Shown in pieces: positions 1 through 12,802 of a stretch of DNA of 64,000 nt (the stretch's first letter is position 1; every line of letters begins with the position of its first letter). The notes under the pieces are model-generated. The model was not told the DNA's origin. It was given only the letters and a program-made list of their open reading frames with translations, and made no database searches. Both the position numbers and the translations under genes were made by a program. The stretch spans positions 13,091,730 through 13,155,729 of the forward strand of contig OY783222.1 in the NCBI GenBank assembly GCA_963678705.1, read 5' to 3'. This stretch comes from Panorpa germanica. Taxonomy: Eukaryota; Arthropoda; Insecta; Mecoptera; Panorpidae.

Positions 1-1382
1 AGCAGTCAGCTTTCAGGTTTCAATGCTCTCGCTCACTTTGTTATCCAAAAACTAATAAAATAATTAGTAGTTGAAATTAATAAAATAAACTATAAATATA
101 AGACATTTTATTAGAAATTGTAAATTTTTAACCAAACTTATGTGTTGTTTCTGAAATCAAAGACTTTTATTTTAGTAATTTACATACACATTATAATAAT
201 TACACTGTTTAACCTATGATTTAGGTGGAACGAATGTTTGATCCGAATGATTTACTTATTTTATTAATTTGTTGATATTATTGGCACTGACACTGTTAGA
301 TACACATTATAATAATTACACTGTTCAACTTAAAACACACTATCTTACCTGAAATCGACAAAAAACGACATTTAAAGTTTATTATCTAAATTGTTAATTC
401 CTTTTTATCTAATTTTATAATAACTTAAAATTATGCACAGTGAGTTCGGTCAGCTCTAAATATCAATTGTGTTGGCCGTTATTCCTTACAACGTCACCTG
501 TGGTATATGAGTATATGGTCACTGTTCTACCGACAGACAAGCTTTGTACCAACTTACTTTGTTAGAGTTGGACTAGGCAGTTTCTCGTTGCACTACACAC
601 AGTACAATGAAACTATATGAAGCTATAACTAATAAATACCGTTAGCTCACCTGACCAGAATGCAATTGTAATATCTCTGGTCAGTGTTACCAACTATAGA
701 AATATAATTTCTTTACATAAATATAATACATAGGATAAATTTATGTTTATGAAATTAAATCAGTTTTTTTTGTGTTTCAGGCTCTAGGCTGTATTCTATG
801 TAGCCTATGATTAAAAGTAGCCCTGAATTATGTACTTTATCTCAGTTTATTTGTTCAAGTGCCCCCTCGCGCGGTGGGCCCTTGACTATTGCGTACCCTG
901 GCACGAATCTTTCTCGAATGACTGTTGCTACGCCACTGCGTTGAGGCACAACACGTTAAAAAAGTCACGTACGCCTAAAATAATTCAGGTGACTACGTTA
1001 ATTATAGCTCATTATGTTTGTTTGTATAGTTAATTATTCTTTCGTTAATTAATACTCAATGTGGCTACAATCTCACAAATTATTAATACTCGTACAATAT
1101 TACCATGAAAATTAAGTTAATTTTATTTCTTTAACAATTATTTTTTTTATCAAATTCTTGCAAAAACGTTGGGACAATAAGTTTGTTATAGTTTAATGCC
1201 CATGGCGTTGGTTCTGCATTTTAAATGTCTTACTGAATCAATTACGATGGCTCATTCTTTTCACAAATATTTTCAATTTGATGTTGATCGTTACTTATTC
1301 TGATTTTGAATTACCAGTGTTCGTAAGTCAGATGAAACGACTACTTTTAATGAATGAACCTACAAAACTCATTTTTTGTCTA
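1..1382. other. Non-coding, nothing recognised
   Basis: AT-rich. ACACATTATAATAATTACAC occurs twice (about 187 and 303). The 830-1033 reading frame has no family features. Confidence 0.5.
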
Positions 1383-2132
1383 TTAAGGAGGTATAGGACG
1401 TTAACGTAAATGATGAAAACGTCGTGAAATTTGGAGGGTCGATACAAATAGTTAAAATACATGCTGTCTGAACATTTTATAGACTTAGGGTTCATAGTTT
1501 TCTTTTTCTACATGATTAAAAATAGTCATTTTCCATACAAATCATAATGTTTATCTCAATTTCACCACATAATATAACTTTTAAAAAATGGTGACACGGC
1601 TTTCAAAAACTAGGTGTATATAAAATAATCTTTTCTGTAACTATTGCAAAAAGAAAATTATCAAAAGGATACGAAAATATTTAAATAAAACCAGTAAGAA
1701 ACAGTAAGTGTAGGTTATAAGCCGGCAACGTTACAAATCCCAATTTGAGCGCGAAATTCAAAATCGGAATAAATATTTTATGAAATATAACAATTTATTG
1801 GTCAAAGAACCAAAGCACGCATGCGTCAACACACGTAAATTTGCAGCGTTGCAAAATTTATTATTCCTTTTTCAAAATATTTAATTTGAATTTAAATTGA
1901 ACTAATATAAATTTGATATTAATTATAGGTAATTTATCATTTATTTAACTATTATATGCATACAAAATTATTTTAACAAGCCAAAAGTTGTTTAATAGGG
2001 AATTGAAAAATTCATTTTCAAAGGTACAGTCCTAATATTTGCTCGTCCCTCATGTACTTTGCACGTATTTTGCATTTCGTATTACCGAGAGATAAATTTT
2101 TTCCATTAACGGTACGTCCTGTACCTCCTTAA
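1383..2132 (+). mobile_element. TTAA-flanked TIR element, complete (about 750 bp)
   Basis: Left end TTAAGGAGGTATAGGACGT and right end, inverted, TTAAGGAGGTACAGGACGT; TTAA flanks both sides. No transposase reading is present, so it is non-autonomous. TTAA targets suggest piggyBac-like mobilisation, but the end bases are not the usual CCC, so the superfamily is uncertain. Partial copies lie at 19157, 27620 and 43498. Confidence 0.75.
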
Positions 2133-4679
2133 GATGAACTGGATCGATTTTCAAAAAGATGAAAAAAAAAGAGAATAATGAACACCTAGTCAGGAAAGGT
2201 GCATGTGGAAACTGGACCTTTAAAAAAACATCAAGAATTGTTTTCCTAATATCGATGTAGCTCCGAAAAATCGAAATTTGTGTTGAATGTGCAGTTGTAT
2301 GTAAAATTATACGCTCCATCTGTGTAATGGATCTTGTTTTAATAAGAAGATGACTATTTGATTGACTTAAACATGCGATATCCAACATTTATTGTAAGAA
2401 GTTGTGCAGCACGTTTATATTAGTGCGACATGCAACTTAACACATCGGATGCTTTCATATTTCAATCAAGTTCCTTCAACCTGCTTTAGAAAAAAAATAT
2501 TTACAAAAAGAAAGTAATAAAGGTCAGTTATTTGACGAGGTCTGTGCTAACTTGTGATTATTGTTCTCGTGGTTTATTGTTCAGGTCTATTTCATTTGAC
2601 CATTTTCAATTATTTTTATTTATTTATTAAACACAACTACACTGAGAATACACTGAAAATTAGGTAGGTACTCACCCTTGTTAGAGATCATATTCAAAAC
2701 CGTAATTCCGTTAGATGTTCTGACTTACCATTGAAACATTTTTATTTCATTAAAATACTACCTAGAATTTTAAAAAAATTGCATAAGTAAGGGTTTTATT
2801 ATAGTCGCATGTTTATGTTATGTTTATGTTTAACACATATAGTACACTCATGTCTAAATAATGTCAACTTATCAATGAAGATGTATAAATGTTGGATGTC
2901 GCATGTTTATGTCGCACAAGTGTGTACCATAGATTAGGTTCTCTCTCCATCAAAGAAATACAGTATGTTTTTTTATTATTTATATTTTATTTAATTTAGA
3001 ATGAGAATTTAGTATATGAATTTAGAATAGAAACGCAGAATTATGAATTAAGAATAAAATTTAATACTGAATTTACAATTGTAGTTTCCTGTTTAGAGCA
3101 CGAAAGTAGAATTGTGGTCAGTTATACATTAGATTAGGTTCGAGTATAAAAATAGAATAAAGTAAGTACAGGTAATACTTCCCTCTATTAATTCAGGTAC
3201 CAGCAAGCTAGGTATATGTGTCTTAAACTATAGAGTAACACAGATTAGTAGTAATTTATATGAATATGTAACATCTCATTCAATACTCAGATACATGCAA
3301 CCAAACAAAATTATATTGCAGATAAACTAGTCGAATATTTCTTTCGTCGTTATCTCAAAACTCAATATTTGGAGTTGTTTTACTAATGAACTGGGTGACA
3401 ACCGCTTTGTATAATTGTCATAAGTTTACAAGTTTAATTATTTATCGTATTCATTGAAGTGTTTTAATTTTAAGTTTAGAAAGTTTGGAGTTTGCTTACT
3501 TATAAAAATAATAGTCGATTTAACTTTAGATACGTATACGCACGTATTTTTATCAGACGACTATGTCTATCCCTTTCTGACCTTATGAGTTCGAAGTAGG
3601 CGGAAAGAATTCATACGTTAATGATACGTAAAATTAAACACATAAGTAACACATAAAACTTAAATTGAGACAAGTACATGTACCTGAAATGATTACACGC
3701 ATATTGCAACTAAAAAATAAAATTAAAATTAAAACTGCAGTTGATAATAATACGTATGGGTGTTATCTGGAATAACATTTCCTTACGCCTAATATCTTGA
3801 GGTCTAAAAACAATCTGTTGATGTTTGTTCGTTTTGGGGTACCGTACATTTTTTCTTTGATATTGTGCCTCTCGTACTCACGTGCCTGTGTTGCCCGGAT
3901 ATATGTGATTGCATCCTTCTCCCCTCTCTCCGGTTCAATGTACAATTCGCCTAAATATACGTAGTAAGTACAGTCTCAAAAAAAAACTCATCCTTATTTA
4001 GTATTTACGTAACGCTTGTACCTAATTCGGAAAATACGTTTTCCTAGAACTACAACTTCACAGTGAAACGTTTAAATATATAAATAAATGCGGTGTAGTA
4101 ATTTTACATCTTGGCAGTCTATCCCATTGTTGTACGGCCCCCATTAAATATCAAAATATACACCGATCTTCACTGACAAGAGATTTAATACCAAATGGCA
4201 AGTAGTACGTTGGCAATTAGTCAAAAGGTGCAAGAAATAAATAAAATCAATAAGGTAGGTGTGAATTGTTTGCTAGTAAATTTAATTAGAAAATCAAACT
4301 CAAAACCAAGGTGATGGATGGTAAGCAACGGCTATGTGATCGACGGTGATCATCGAATCGTGTGACCGGATGTCGTGTTTACAAACCAACGGAAGTTCTG
4401 ATCAATTTGGTAACTATTTTTGTATTTTCCTGGAATGTGTTTATATTATTATATATAAAACCTTCATTTTTCTGTTTTTATCATAGTTGACACATTATTA
4501 TTTATGTGCAAATTGTATTGGTATTTTAAATATTGATTCTATTGTTAGATTAAAACCAACAAAACCAAGTCAATTACATACCAAAAACTTACTTTACGAA
4601 CCTTGCCCCGCTTTGAAGGATTGCTTTTTCTTAAAGTAAATCATATTTTTGTAACGCTCACCACTCGTTTTCATTTAAC
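2133..4679. other. Non-coding, nothing recognised
   Basis: AT-rich with scattered short frames; the 3763-3945 minus frame shows no motif or splice context. ATGAATTTAGAAT-like words recur near 3000-3070. Confidence 0.45.
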
Positions 4680-4930
4680 AGCGCGTGAAGGTAAATCAAC
4701 AAATCTACCGTGAAAAGATTTTAAACAATGCTTTGATACTTTAGACACGTAAACAATTCAGAAGAAACCATTATACGTTTGAACAAGACTCAGCACCATC
4801 CCACAAAGCCCGTGAAACATAACGTTTCTTCAGCTCTGCCCTGGACTTAAACCCAATGGATTTTGCATATTGTCAATTCTGGAGGCCAAAGTATCCACTA
4901 AGAAATATCAGTCGACACCTTAAAGTTTCT
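4680..4930 (+). mobile_element. Mariner/Tc1-type transposase remnant
   Basis: Frames read RVKVNQQIYREKILNNALIL, then FEQDSAPSHKARET with the catalytic-Asp QDSAP motif, then DLNPMDFAYCQFWRPKY like the DLNPMDY-W block of IS630/Tc1/mariner proteins. Stops interrupt it. Confidence 0.7.
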
Positions 4931-5084
4931 CTTCGCCTAGATTTTCTTTTCATTATTCATTTACGTAATTACAACTGGTCTGATGACCAACCAGCAACTT
5001 ATCCAAGGATCGTTCATTGACATTTTCTTAATTTACACTATTTATATTTTTGTTTTTACACTACTTTTATAAATGCCATTGTAG

Positions 5085-5660
5085 TTCGAAGGGTTTCTTC
5101 CTCTTACAGTTGGAGTACCTCGTCATTCGGATGACTCTGCAGTCTCCCATGATGCTTGGAAGCATATCTTTTTATTTCTTCGGCGACGGTCTCTATTTGG
5201 AGATCTCGGTGAAGGTCGCTATTTTAAATATACCAAGGAGGGTTTACTATAGCTCCCAGTACTTTATTTTGAAAACGTTGTATAATTTCTAAGTTAGTTT
5301 TCTTTGAGCATCCCCATAGTTGGATACCATATAACCAAACTGGTTCGATGATTTGCCTATATAGGAGCAGTTTATTGTGTGTGGATAACTGAGATTTCCC
5401 ACCTATCATCCAGTACATTTGCCTATATTTAATGTCGAGCTATTCACTTTCCTTCTTAATATGAGTTTTCCATCTTAATTTTGCATCTAATGTCATAGCA
5501 AGATACTTTGCTGTATTAGCGTACAGTACTATTTTTCCATTAAGCTTAACTGGCAGGTTTTCTACCTTTTTGTTAGTGAAGAATAGCACTAAATGCACTT
5601 CGCCGAGAATGGGGCAAAATACCATTAGACCACATTCGTGTAGTGTGAAGCTTTCTCAGA
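5085..5660 (-). mobile_element. Jockey-type LINE remnant (ORF2 C-terminus)
   Basis: Minus strand: AKYLAMTLDAKLRWKTHIKK, then GGKSQLSTHNKLLLYRQIIE, PVWLYGIQLWGCSKKT, and DLHRDLQIETVAEEIKRYAS to HPNDEVLQL-stop at about 5090. These are the Jockey RT-tail motifs YGIQLWG and (L)HRDLxI. At least two frame interruptions split it. It is 5'-truncated. Confidence 0.8.
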
Positions 5661-6510
5661 TGGACACGGTGCTATTATCCGCGCTAAAGGTGGCTGCGTC
5701 GAACAATAACATATCTTTTTTTTAATTTGAAATGTTTTTACAATATACTGAAGTTTTTAAATAAAATAAATCAAAACGGACAAAATACAGCAGATTTTAA
5801 TTGGTAACACTTCGTGCGCCGACCACTGTACTAATGCGTAAAAGGGTAATTTTCATTTTCAAATGACAGTAAAGGAAGCCATAAAATGATGTAACTTAAG
5901 TAATATTGTTTACGTAAAATGTTATATTATTGTTACGTAAACCTTAAGAATACGTATTAGCGCGTAATATTGTTTCTCATAACTCCGAGTTGGGCATTCC
6001 ATCGCCTTAAAAAACAACCGTAACTTTGCCTGACCTCAAAAGGAATTGCATTGCATTCGTTTACTTAAGAAATTAAATGGAAGCATTAAACACTATTGTA
6101 CGATATGCACACACCGCCATTATTGATGTACCCGTAACGTTATTTGCCTGTTTGAATAACGTTGGACAAATACAGTAGCTAGTAATTGTCATAACTGATA
6201 CAAATTAATGGTAAACAATCTTTTACGTCAATGAATGTTCTTCCGCTGCTCGTATGCGCACTTCAAGATAAGTTTTCTATTATGGAATTAACACAGAACA
6301 TAGAGGAAGACGTCTGCACCGATTAGTCAAGTATTTATGTAAAATTAACAGTTTTTGTTAATTACTTTGCGGAATTAATAAACCGTATATTCGTACGTCA
6401 GTTTGATAGCGATAATTGTTAACGTTTCTATATGCACGTCCATTTCTTAAAAATAGAATAAGTTTTAATTAACATCATTATTTTATTAATTTCATTGTAA
6501 TTCTTGAAGT

Positions 6511-7125
6511 TCAAGTAACTCCCCAATAAGTCACATGCAGTTCCATTGATAGTAGCGTATATTGGAGGGAAAGAGACAAGTAAAGAGAGTCATCAGATTC
6601 AAAATGGGAAACGAAGAGAAGAGTAACAGATATTGAGATATAAAAGGATTTGGGAGAGAGAGAGATACCAGGAAAAGACACAAAAAACATGAGAAGGATT
6701 ACCAGATTTAGATTGGGAAACGAGGAGAAAGGAAACAGATACTGGGAAAATAGCGAGAAAGGATATGCAAAACGGAAATAGAAACATTGGAGCACATTAA
6801 GTTTTCATGTGAGAAAAAAGTAATAAGCGAAAAGAATATTGGGCAGTTATTAAAGTGAGGCAGTGAATGGAAGAGGTGGATGGCGGAGATAGAGAAAAGG
6901 AGCGAGGAAAGAGAAGGAAACAGGAGGGAGAGAAGCAGTAGCAGTTTTGTTTTCATTTTTATAAGAATAAATTTATATTTTTTTTTTTTTCGTTTGGAAC
7001 GAATGAGAATGTTGAGATTTAATAAGGATCAAAATTGAATTAAGTACAATGACTTATAAATAAATGAGTTAAGGCACAAGAATGTAGTTCCAAATGGCAA
7101 AAACATTAAAATAAAATAAATAAAA
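6511..7125 (+). mobile_element. LINE remnant (C-terminal Cys/His region and 3' end)
   Basis: Plus-strand frames read TRFRLGNEEKGNRYWENSEK, paralleling IRRTARFRLGNEEKGNRYWE on the minus strand at 29.5 kb. The 3' end GTAGTTCCAAATGGCAAAAA then CATTAAAATAAAATAAAT recurs at 33.4 kb and 53.0 kb. Stops and frameshifts make it non-coding. Confidence 0.65.
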
Positions 7126-8229
7126 AAATAGTATGATGTCGATGAAGGAACGAATTCGGGTTAAAATGGGCAAATAAACTACATTGCTATTTATTGAGAC
7201 GCCAAAGCTATTGTTAAAGCAAAGATAAAACTTTCCGACAACAAATTTCACTTTCCCAATGTGGCAGTAAATCTATCTCAATCGGGATCCAATGGGGGGA
7301 CCCGTAATTGGAATAACACAACGTAAAAATTAATACAGTAATGTTAATTCGCTGCAAACGTATAGCTGGCTGAAATAATTTTTGCGGAGGAGATGGTAGT
7401 AAATATTATACATATTACATACATATTATAAATACAAAATAAAAATCATTACATTATCATCTCTAGTTTACAAAAATGTCGCGACAGTCAGGACGCTCCA
7501 CAATGCTACATTTAAAACATGACAGAAATACTAATTATTTTAAATAGATCACAACAACGAAATATTCCATTGTTTGGTAGAAAATAAATCTTCAAAACTC
7601 TGCATAGAAATAACATTTAAATATAATTTAAATTCTATAATTAACATAACGAAAAGTCACATGAGCATCAGGTGACTCAGTCACGTGCAGCGTTTTGAGG
7701 TTCAAGTGAACTTGAAGTCTGGAGGAGGAAGACAACAAAATACTTCATGATTTGTTGTTTCGAAATATGAATAATTCAACAGATGTTCTAAATGTGTACA
7801 CAGCTGGTTCTAATTCCTGATACGTTCTATAATTATTCCAGAGATTTATTCCATCAAGTCCTTTTTTATTGTTTTAATTTTTTTATCTTCATGAAATAAA
7901 CATTTAATGAGTAGTGAAAAAAGGGAAAAAATACTACAATATTTAAGACGTAATTGCTGTTCCAAAGCAGCAGTAGCGTAGCTACAGTGAGGGCTCTTGG
8001 TCAAATAAATTGAGAAAAAGTGTATAATTTTTATTTAGATTTGACATTTATTCGTCATGGCCACCATTAAACATTTTTAATACATATTTTAACATGAATA
8101 TTATAATTTTATTGTACAATTGTCTAAATATTTAAATAATTCACTAAATAATTTTGAATCACTTAACAAAAATTTAGTATTCGCAGGGAGTATAATCACA
8201 TATATCCCTATTGAATTTTGATCTTTGAA

Positions 8230-8430
8230 GTCTATAATTTATGCATTCATATGATTTAAAGTTTCTAATTCGCCACATTGGCATCTATCGTCAGATTTAA
8301 GATTAATTTTATACAGATGAACTCTGGTTTTACAATGATTACTTTTCATTCTGATTATAGTTGATATAATTTTGCGGGTCTTATTTCTGAACCATCTTTT
8401 CTTACTTAAATTTGGATGCAGCAAATAATA
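8230..8430 (-). mobile_element. LINE remnant (C-terminal CGE box)
   Basis: Minus-strand reading KKRWFRNKTRKIISTIIRMK then HLYKINLKSDDRCQCGELET ending LNH resembles the C-terminal segment of non-LTR elements (R.RT.H...L.......C.CG..E...H). Short and isolated. Confidence 0.55.
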
Positions 8431-8719
8431 CTCCTTTCCTTTTAGATGACTATTGTTATGAAATCTTTCTTTCTCAATTTTTGGTTTGCACTAAAAATTT
8501 CATTTTCATTTCAATTTCCAAATTATTAAATCTATCTATTTCTCTTATACTTTCTAAAAGATTTTTTAAGATTCCTCTTAAGGATTCTAAAACTAAATAC
8601 CAATATTATTACTGCAAATTTATCAGCTATATATAGCTTCCAAGTCAAGCATAAGATTTTTCAATAAGAACTTTGCTTTTTAAATTAAAATAAAACAAGA
8701 AATTTAGATGAACATAATT

Positions 8720-9020
8720 TTTATTTTTATTATATTAGACAGAGTAAGGTTTGGTAATTATGAATAAAAAATGATATCTGACAAATGTCCACCACGATCA
8801 CGGTGACAGATGTCGATTCCTTTATCAAAATTTTCAATCACTTCAATCATTTCCAGCCCATTCTTTGAAAGAAAACGGCCCAATCACGCCTCCAGACCAC
8901 ATAGCGCACCATACAGTGACACGTTGAGCATGCAAAGGCTTCTCAACAATCTCTCTTGTACCCAGACAAATAAAAATGGGCTTCGTCTGAAAAAAATATT
9001 TTTCAGAAAAATGTAACTTT
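8720..9020 (-). mobile_element. Mariner/Tc1-like transposase remnant
   Basis: Minus strand: IVEKPLHAQRVTVWCAMWSG then GVIGPFSF matches the EKPLH-xxVTVWCA-x-GIIGPYFF block; downstream, in another frame, DRGGHLSDIIF is the usual C-terminal motif. The stretch between is shortened. Confidence 0.65.
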
Positions 9021-9303
9021 TACAGATCAACCATTTTCATAGTGGATTTTTATTATTTTAGTGAGATTTTTTAATGAAATTGAATTCATTGTAACAATTT
9101 TCAAAGCAAGTACTACTGATATGCCAAAAAACTAAATGCCAAAACTGTCATGTTCTTGGTGTTGCCCCTATTGAAGTTTTGTTGAAAATCCCTATATATT
9201 ATAATTGGATAGAATACTATAGTATACAACATGTATACGACATGTAGATAATGTTGAATTAACAATACTTGCAAAAACCAATTAATAATTAACTCGTGGT
9301 AAT

Positions 9304-9909
9304 CAGTGGCGTAGCTAGGTAACCAAGGACCCCGGTGCAAAAAATAATCTGGGCCCCTAACTAAACTGTTTAAGTTTTTCAAGTCAGATATAAATATATA
9401 TAAATACTTTAGAGGTACAAAGCTATTAGTTTATCATCAGCTCTTTATCGTGCACTGCATGGCACAGCAAAACTACTTACTATATGTATGTGTATTGCGC
9501 TCTAAGACTCTAAGTACAATCCTGCAGCTACTTTTGTTTCAGCTTAATCTCAACATAAACAACTCTAGAATGCGTACCTCTGCCTGAGAAAATTACGTAA
9601 TAGACTTAGACCCTTGCCTGGTCCATGCTTCCCCCCCCCCTCCTCATGTTCAGCGATAAATTTGTACACAAGTGAGTATGAAATACACTCTCAATAAAAA
9701 AAATTCATTCTTATTTAAAATTTTTGTTATTGTTTATGTTTTTGTTATAAAAGTTTTGTATGCATTGTCGGGAATAACCATTTACTAAGAGTATTACTTT
9801 ACTGTGAAACCGTTAAAATATAAATATAAGTTATAAAAGTCCGAGGGCCCCCTGAGCTTTGGGGCCCCGGTGCACTGCACCGACTCGTCCATACCTAGCT
9901 ACGCCAGTG
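9304..9909 (+). mobile_element. Short non-autonomous hAT element (606 bp) with 8-bp target duplication
   Basis: Left CAGTGGCGTAGCTAGGTA, right TACCTAGCTACGCCAGTG, with the perfect 8-bp duplication GTGGTAAT on both sides (9296-9303 and 9910-9917). CAG-type ends and an 8-bp duplication are the hAT signature. It has no transposase. Confidence 0.88.
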
Positions 9910-10189
9910 GTGGTAATATTAAATTAATTGAATTGTCGCGAGATGGCTGGATATGTAAGAAAGAGGAAAGCGTAGAGGATCCAATCCCCACCATAGAATC
10001 ATCATGCCTTAACTCAAATAGATTCAATATCTATTAAAGATATTCATTTCAAAATTACTTATAAGAAATATACGTGCTTGCACAGCGAGTTGCTGTTGTT
10101 TCTAACATTGCCGGTAACAACAGCCAGTGTCAAAAGGTCATTCAGTAAATTAAAAATAATTAAGACTGTTAAATAAAGAAATACTGAAA

Positions 10190-10245
10190 AAGGGCTGTGC
10201 TCCGTGCTTGCAGTAAGGTCCGAAACTACTAGGTACGCCACTGTA
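10190..10245 (-). mobile_element. hAT-like terminus
   Basis: On the minus strand CAGTGGCGTACCTAGTAG followed by TTTCGGACCTTACTGCAA resembles a hAT end of the 9304 type. The opposite terminus was not found with confidence. Confidence 0.45.
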
Positions 10246-10249
10246 CCGC

Positions 10250-11050
10250 AGCAGAGTCCAATATTCAACCGTTCAAAATGGAGCATACTGCGTTTCTGTA
10301 AAATGGTTGATTCATTTTGTCAACACTATATTTACACATTAAAAAATCAATTATTGAAAGTAAAAAATAGCGGTAAACAATTTAATTACCACTAAATTAT
10401 GGAATGTTTAAAAGTTACGTACAAAAGCAAAAACAATTTAATTTTAAACTTTAATAATAATAAGAAATGTACACTATTGACAAATAATAGTTTCTACCAT
10501 GACTGCGTTGTCGGAGTTTTAGACGAAAGGAATTTCCGGTCAGTGGGTCAGAGTCGGAAGTAATGAAAGAATAGTAAAATATTTAATTAATTCAAACCAA
10601 ATAATATCTAAGTACGATTTAGAGCGGATGTGGCAAACCTATACACCACACCACACCAACGAATTTTGTTGAACATTAAAGACAATTTATTTCATCAAAG
10701 ATCGAATCGTTGTATTTTTAGATAAAACGAATATTTGTTGCGTATATATAAATAAATCGAAAATATTTGACCGTTTATTTATTTAAATAACAATTTATAG
10801 ATGAATATTTTATTAAAAATAAGCGAGTCCGGCACGTTGCAGATTGAGCAGCATATTACACATTGATAATATTGTGTATTACGACTGTTTTGGTACAGGT
10901 TTTGACAAAGGTTTTGCTTTGTAAGATAGATATAGTTCGCAATACGACAGCGTCCTTAGTAAATTAAATTTAGAGTAAAAACTCGCGCCACACTGAAATC
11001 GCACGCACAGAATCGTGAACACACTGTAATACATTCAATAAGTCAATCCT
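10250..11050. other. Non-coding, nothing recognised
   Basis: AT-rich spacer between the hAT elements and the 11-kb TIR element. Confidence 0.45.
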
Positions 11051-11052
11051 AA

Positions 11053-11579
11053 TCGATTTTTCAATTGTTGATTGAAATTGTTGTTAATAAATGTGTATTG
11101 TCGTGTCTATTTTATTAAATATCTAAATATTGACAAAGATATAGCAATTAAAAGTTTGAATTGTAGTTTTAGCGTTAGTAATGGTCGGCCATATTTGTAT
11201 GACGTGAAATGCATTTTAACGTCAGTTATTTGTTGAGTAGGTCAGTGCTAAGGCAGACATAGTATTGAAATTTGATTGTTCCTTGAAATAGCTATAAATA
11301 ATATTTGATATTTTGATATATAAATACATATAGCAGAGATTTATGATCTGTAAGTTTGGTAACCTTACACAAGGATTGTGATGTCACATGCACTTGAAAT
11401 GTGTACAACGTTGAATCCCTTTAATAATTAAAGAGACAAAATGACTTTTTTAATTGTTAATATCTCCTAACATATAAGGAGTTATTAAAAAATAATTGAA
11501 CATTTGAGGTTCTAGTAATCCACTTTATCAATATATAGTACACTTTTATAGAAATTAAGACATAGGTCACAAGCCCATT
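11053..11579 (+). mobile_element. GGGCTTGTG-family TIR element, 5'-truncated
   Basis: Matches the 18056 copy from CGATTTTTCAATTGTTG to the right end CACAAGCCCATT; the left TIR is missing. Confidence 0.75.
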
Positions 11580-11904
11580 ATAGCATATCTGAAGTTTAAC
11601 CTAAAAATGATTTTTCAATTTTTAATCGTTAGCTAATAAAACATTTAAAGGGTTGGAACCACGTCCATGCCGGATTATTGAATGTGCCTAATTATCAAAT
11701 ATCAATAAAGTTTTGATAGGAATTACTCCAGATAAAAAAGTGAACGATTTAAACATGTATTTTATGTGCTTATGTGAACCTGTGCAGACGATAGAAATGT
11801 AGAGAAAAGTATTTCACCATTCTATCAAGTAGTCAGAGTAAAGAAAAATAAGATTATAATCATCTTAGGTTAGCCTATTAGGTTCCTATTAGGTTAGCAG
11901 TGTT

Positions 11905-12070
11905 TGTGTTGTCTTGCCTTCATATACAACTACACCGCTGCCTGAGAAGTTTATGATTATGTATGTATACGAGTATAATCAATTTAACTTGATAACTACC
12001 AAACCCAGAAAATAAACTCTGGTGCTTTAGCTCACTATGTGGTCAAAATTCAAGCACTGAACTTTTATTT
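11905..12070 (-). mobile_element. SINE-like copy related to 15.6 kb, head degraded
   Basis: ACTACACCGCTGCCTGAGAA, ATAATCAATTTAACTTGATA and CAAACCCAGAAAATAAACTC align with the 15.6-kb copy. Confidence 0.4.
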
Positions 12071-12601
12071 TATTGTTTATATCACTTTTATCCATTTAAA
12101 TCCATTCTAAAAGTGCTCTTAAATCCAAGTAGAAAATTTATGCTGTAATCCTATTTAGGCATTATTGAGCATACTGGATTATCGAGCTTCTACTCTAAAA
12201 TTAAGAACTTAGAAAGAAAGATATCAACTAAGGTTTATAATAAACCACACTTACCTGACTATTACCCTAAGAGGTTTAACCCAGTGATACTAGATCAGCT
12301 TACGCAATCCTCTAAGCTTAAAAAATCATCTCATACAACAATACCAGCCTGTGCAATGTAGTAACTAATACAAAAAGTAAACAAATTAGCAACAAACAAT
12401 AATTTATTCATCGAAATGGAATTTTTTAGTTAAAAATATAAAAATAATGACAAGTAAAAAAATATTCCAATTCTTAAAATAAAAATCCTTCCAGAAAATA
12501 GTAGCTGTAGTAAAACCAAGCAGGTGATTCATTTCTGTTGAATATAATGTCATAAATAGGTAATTAGCACCTTCTGATGTAAATACTGGAACTTTAAACC
12601 G

Positions 12602-12609
12602 TATAAATA
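12602..12609 (+). promoter_or_regulatory. TATA box of the 127-aa secreted-protein gene
   Basis: TATAAATA lies about 200 bases before the ATG. Transcription would start near 12632, leaving a leader of about 170 bases without a long upstream ORF. Confidence 0.55.
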
Positions 12610-12802
12610 GTGACTCGAAAGTGCACACAGCATCACTCATCTTCTAAGCATTGAGATAACAGCATTCAGCTTAATCTAATCTAAAGAACGTGTCTTACTT
12701 TATTACATTATCTTTGATTATCGTTGAATTTCTTAAAAGTTAATTCAAACAAGTTTTTAAATTATTAATAATTTGTTAGTGAAAGAAAACAAACGCCCAA
12801 CA

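Noticed and set aside
2050-2388. 112-codon minus frame
   Set aside because: Partly lies in the right arm of the TTAA-flanked element; no domain or codon signal.
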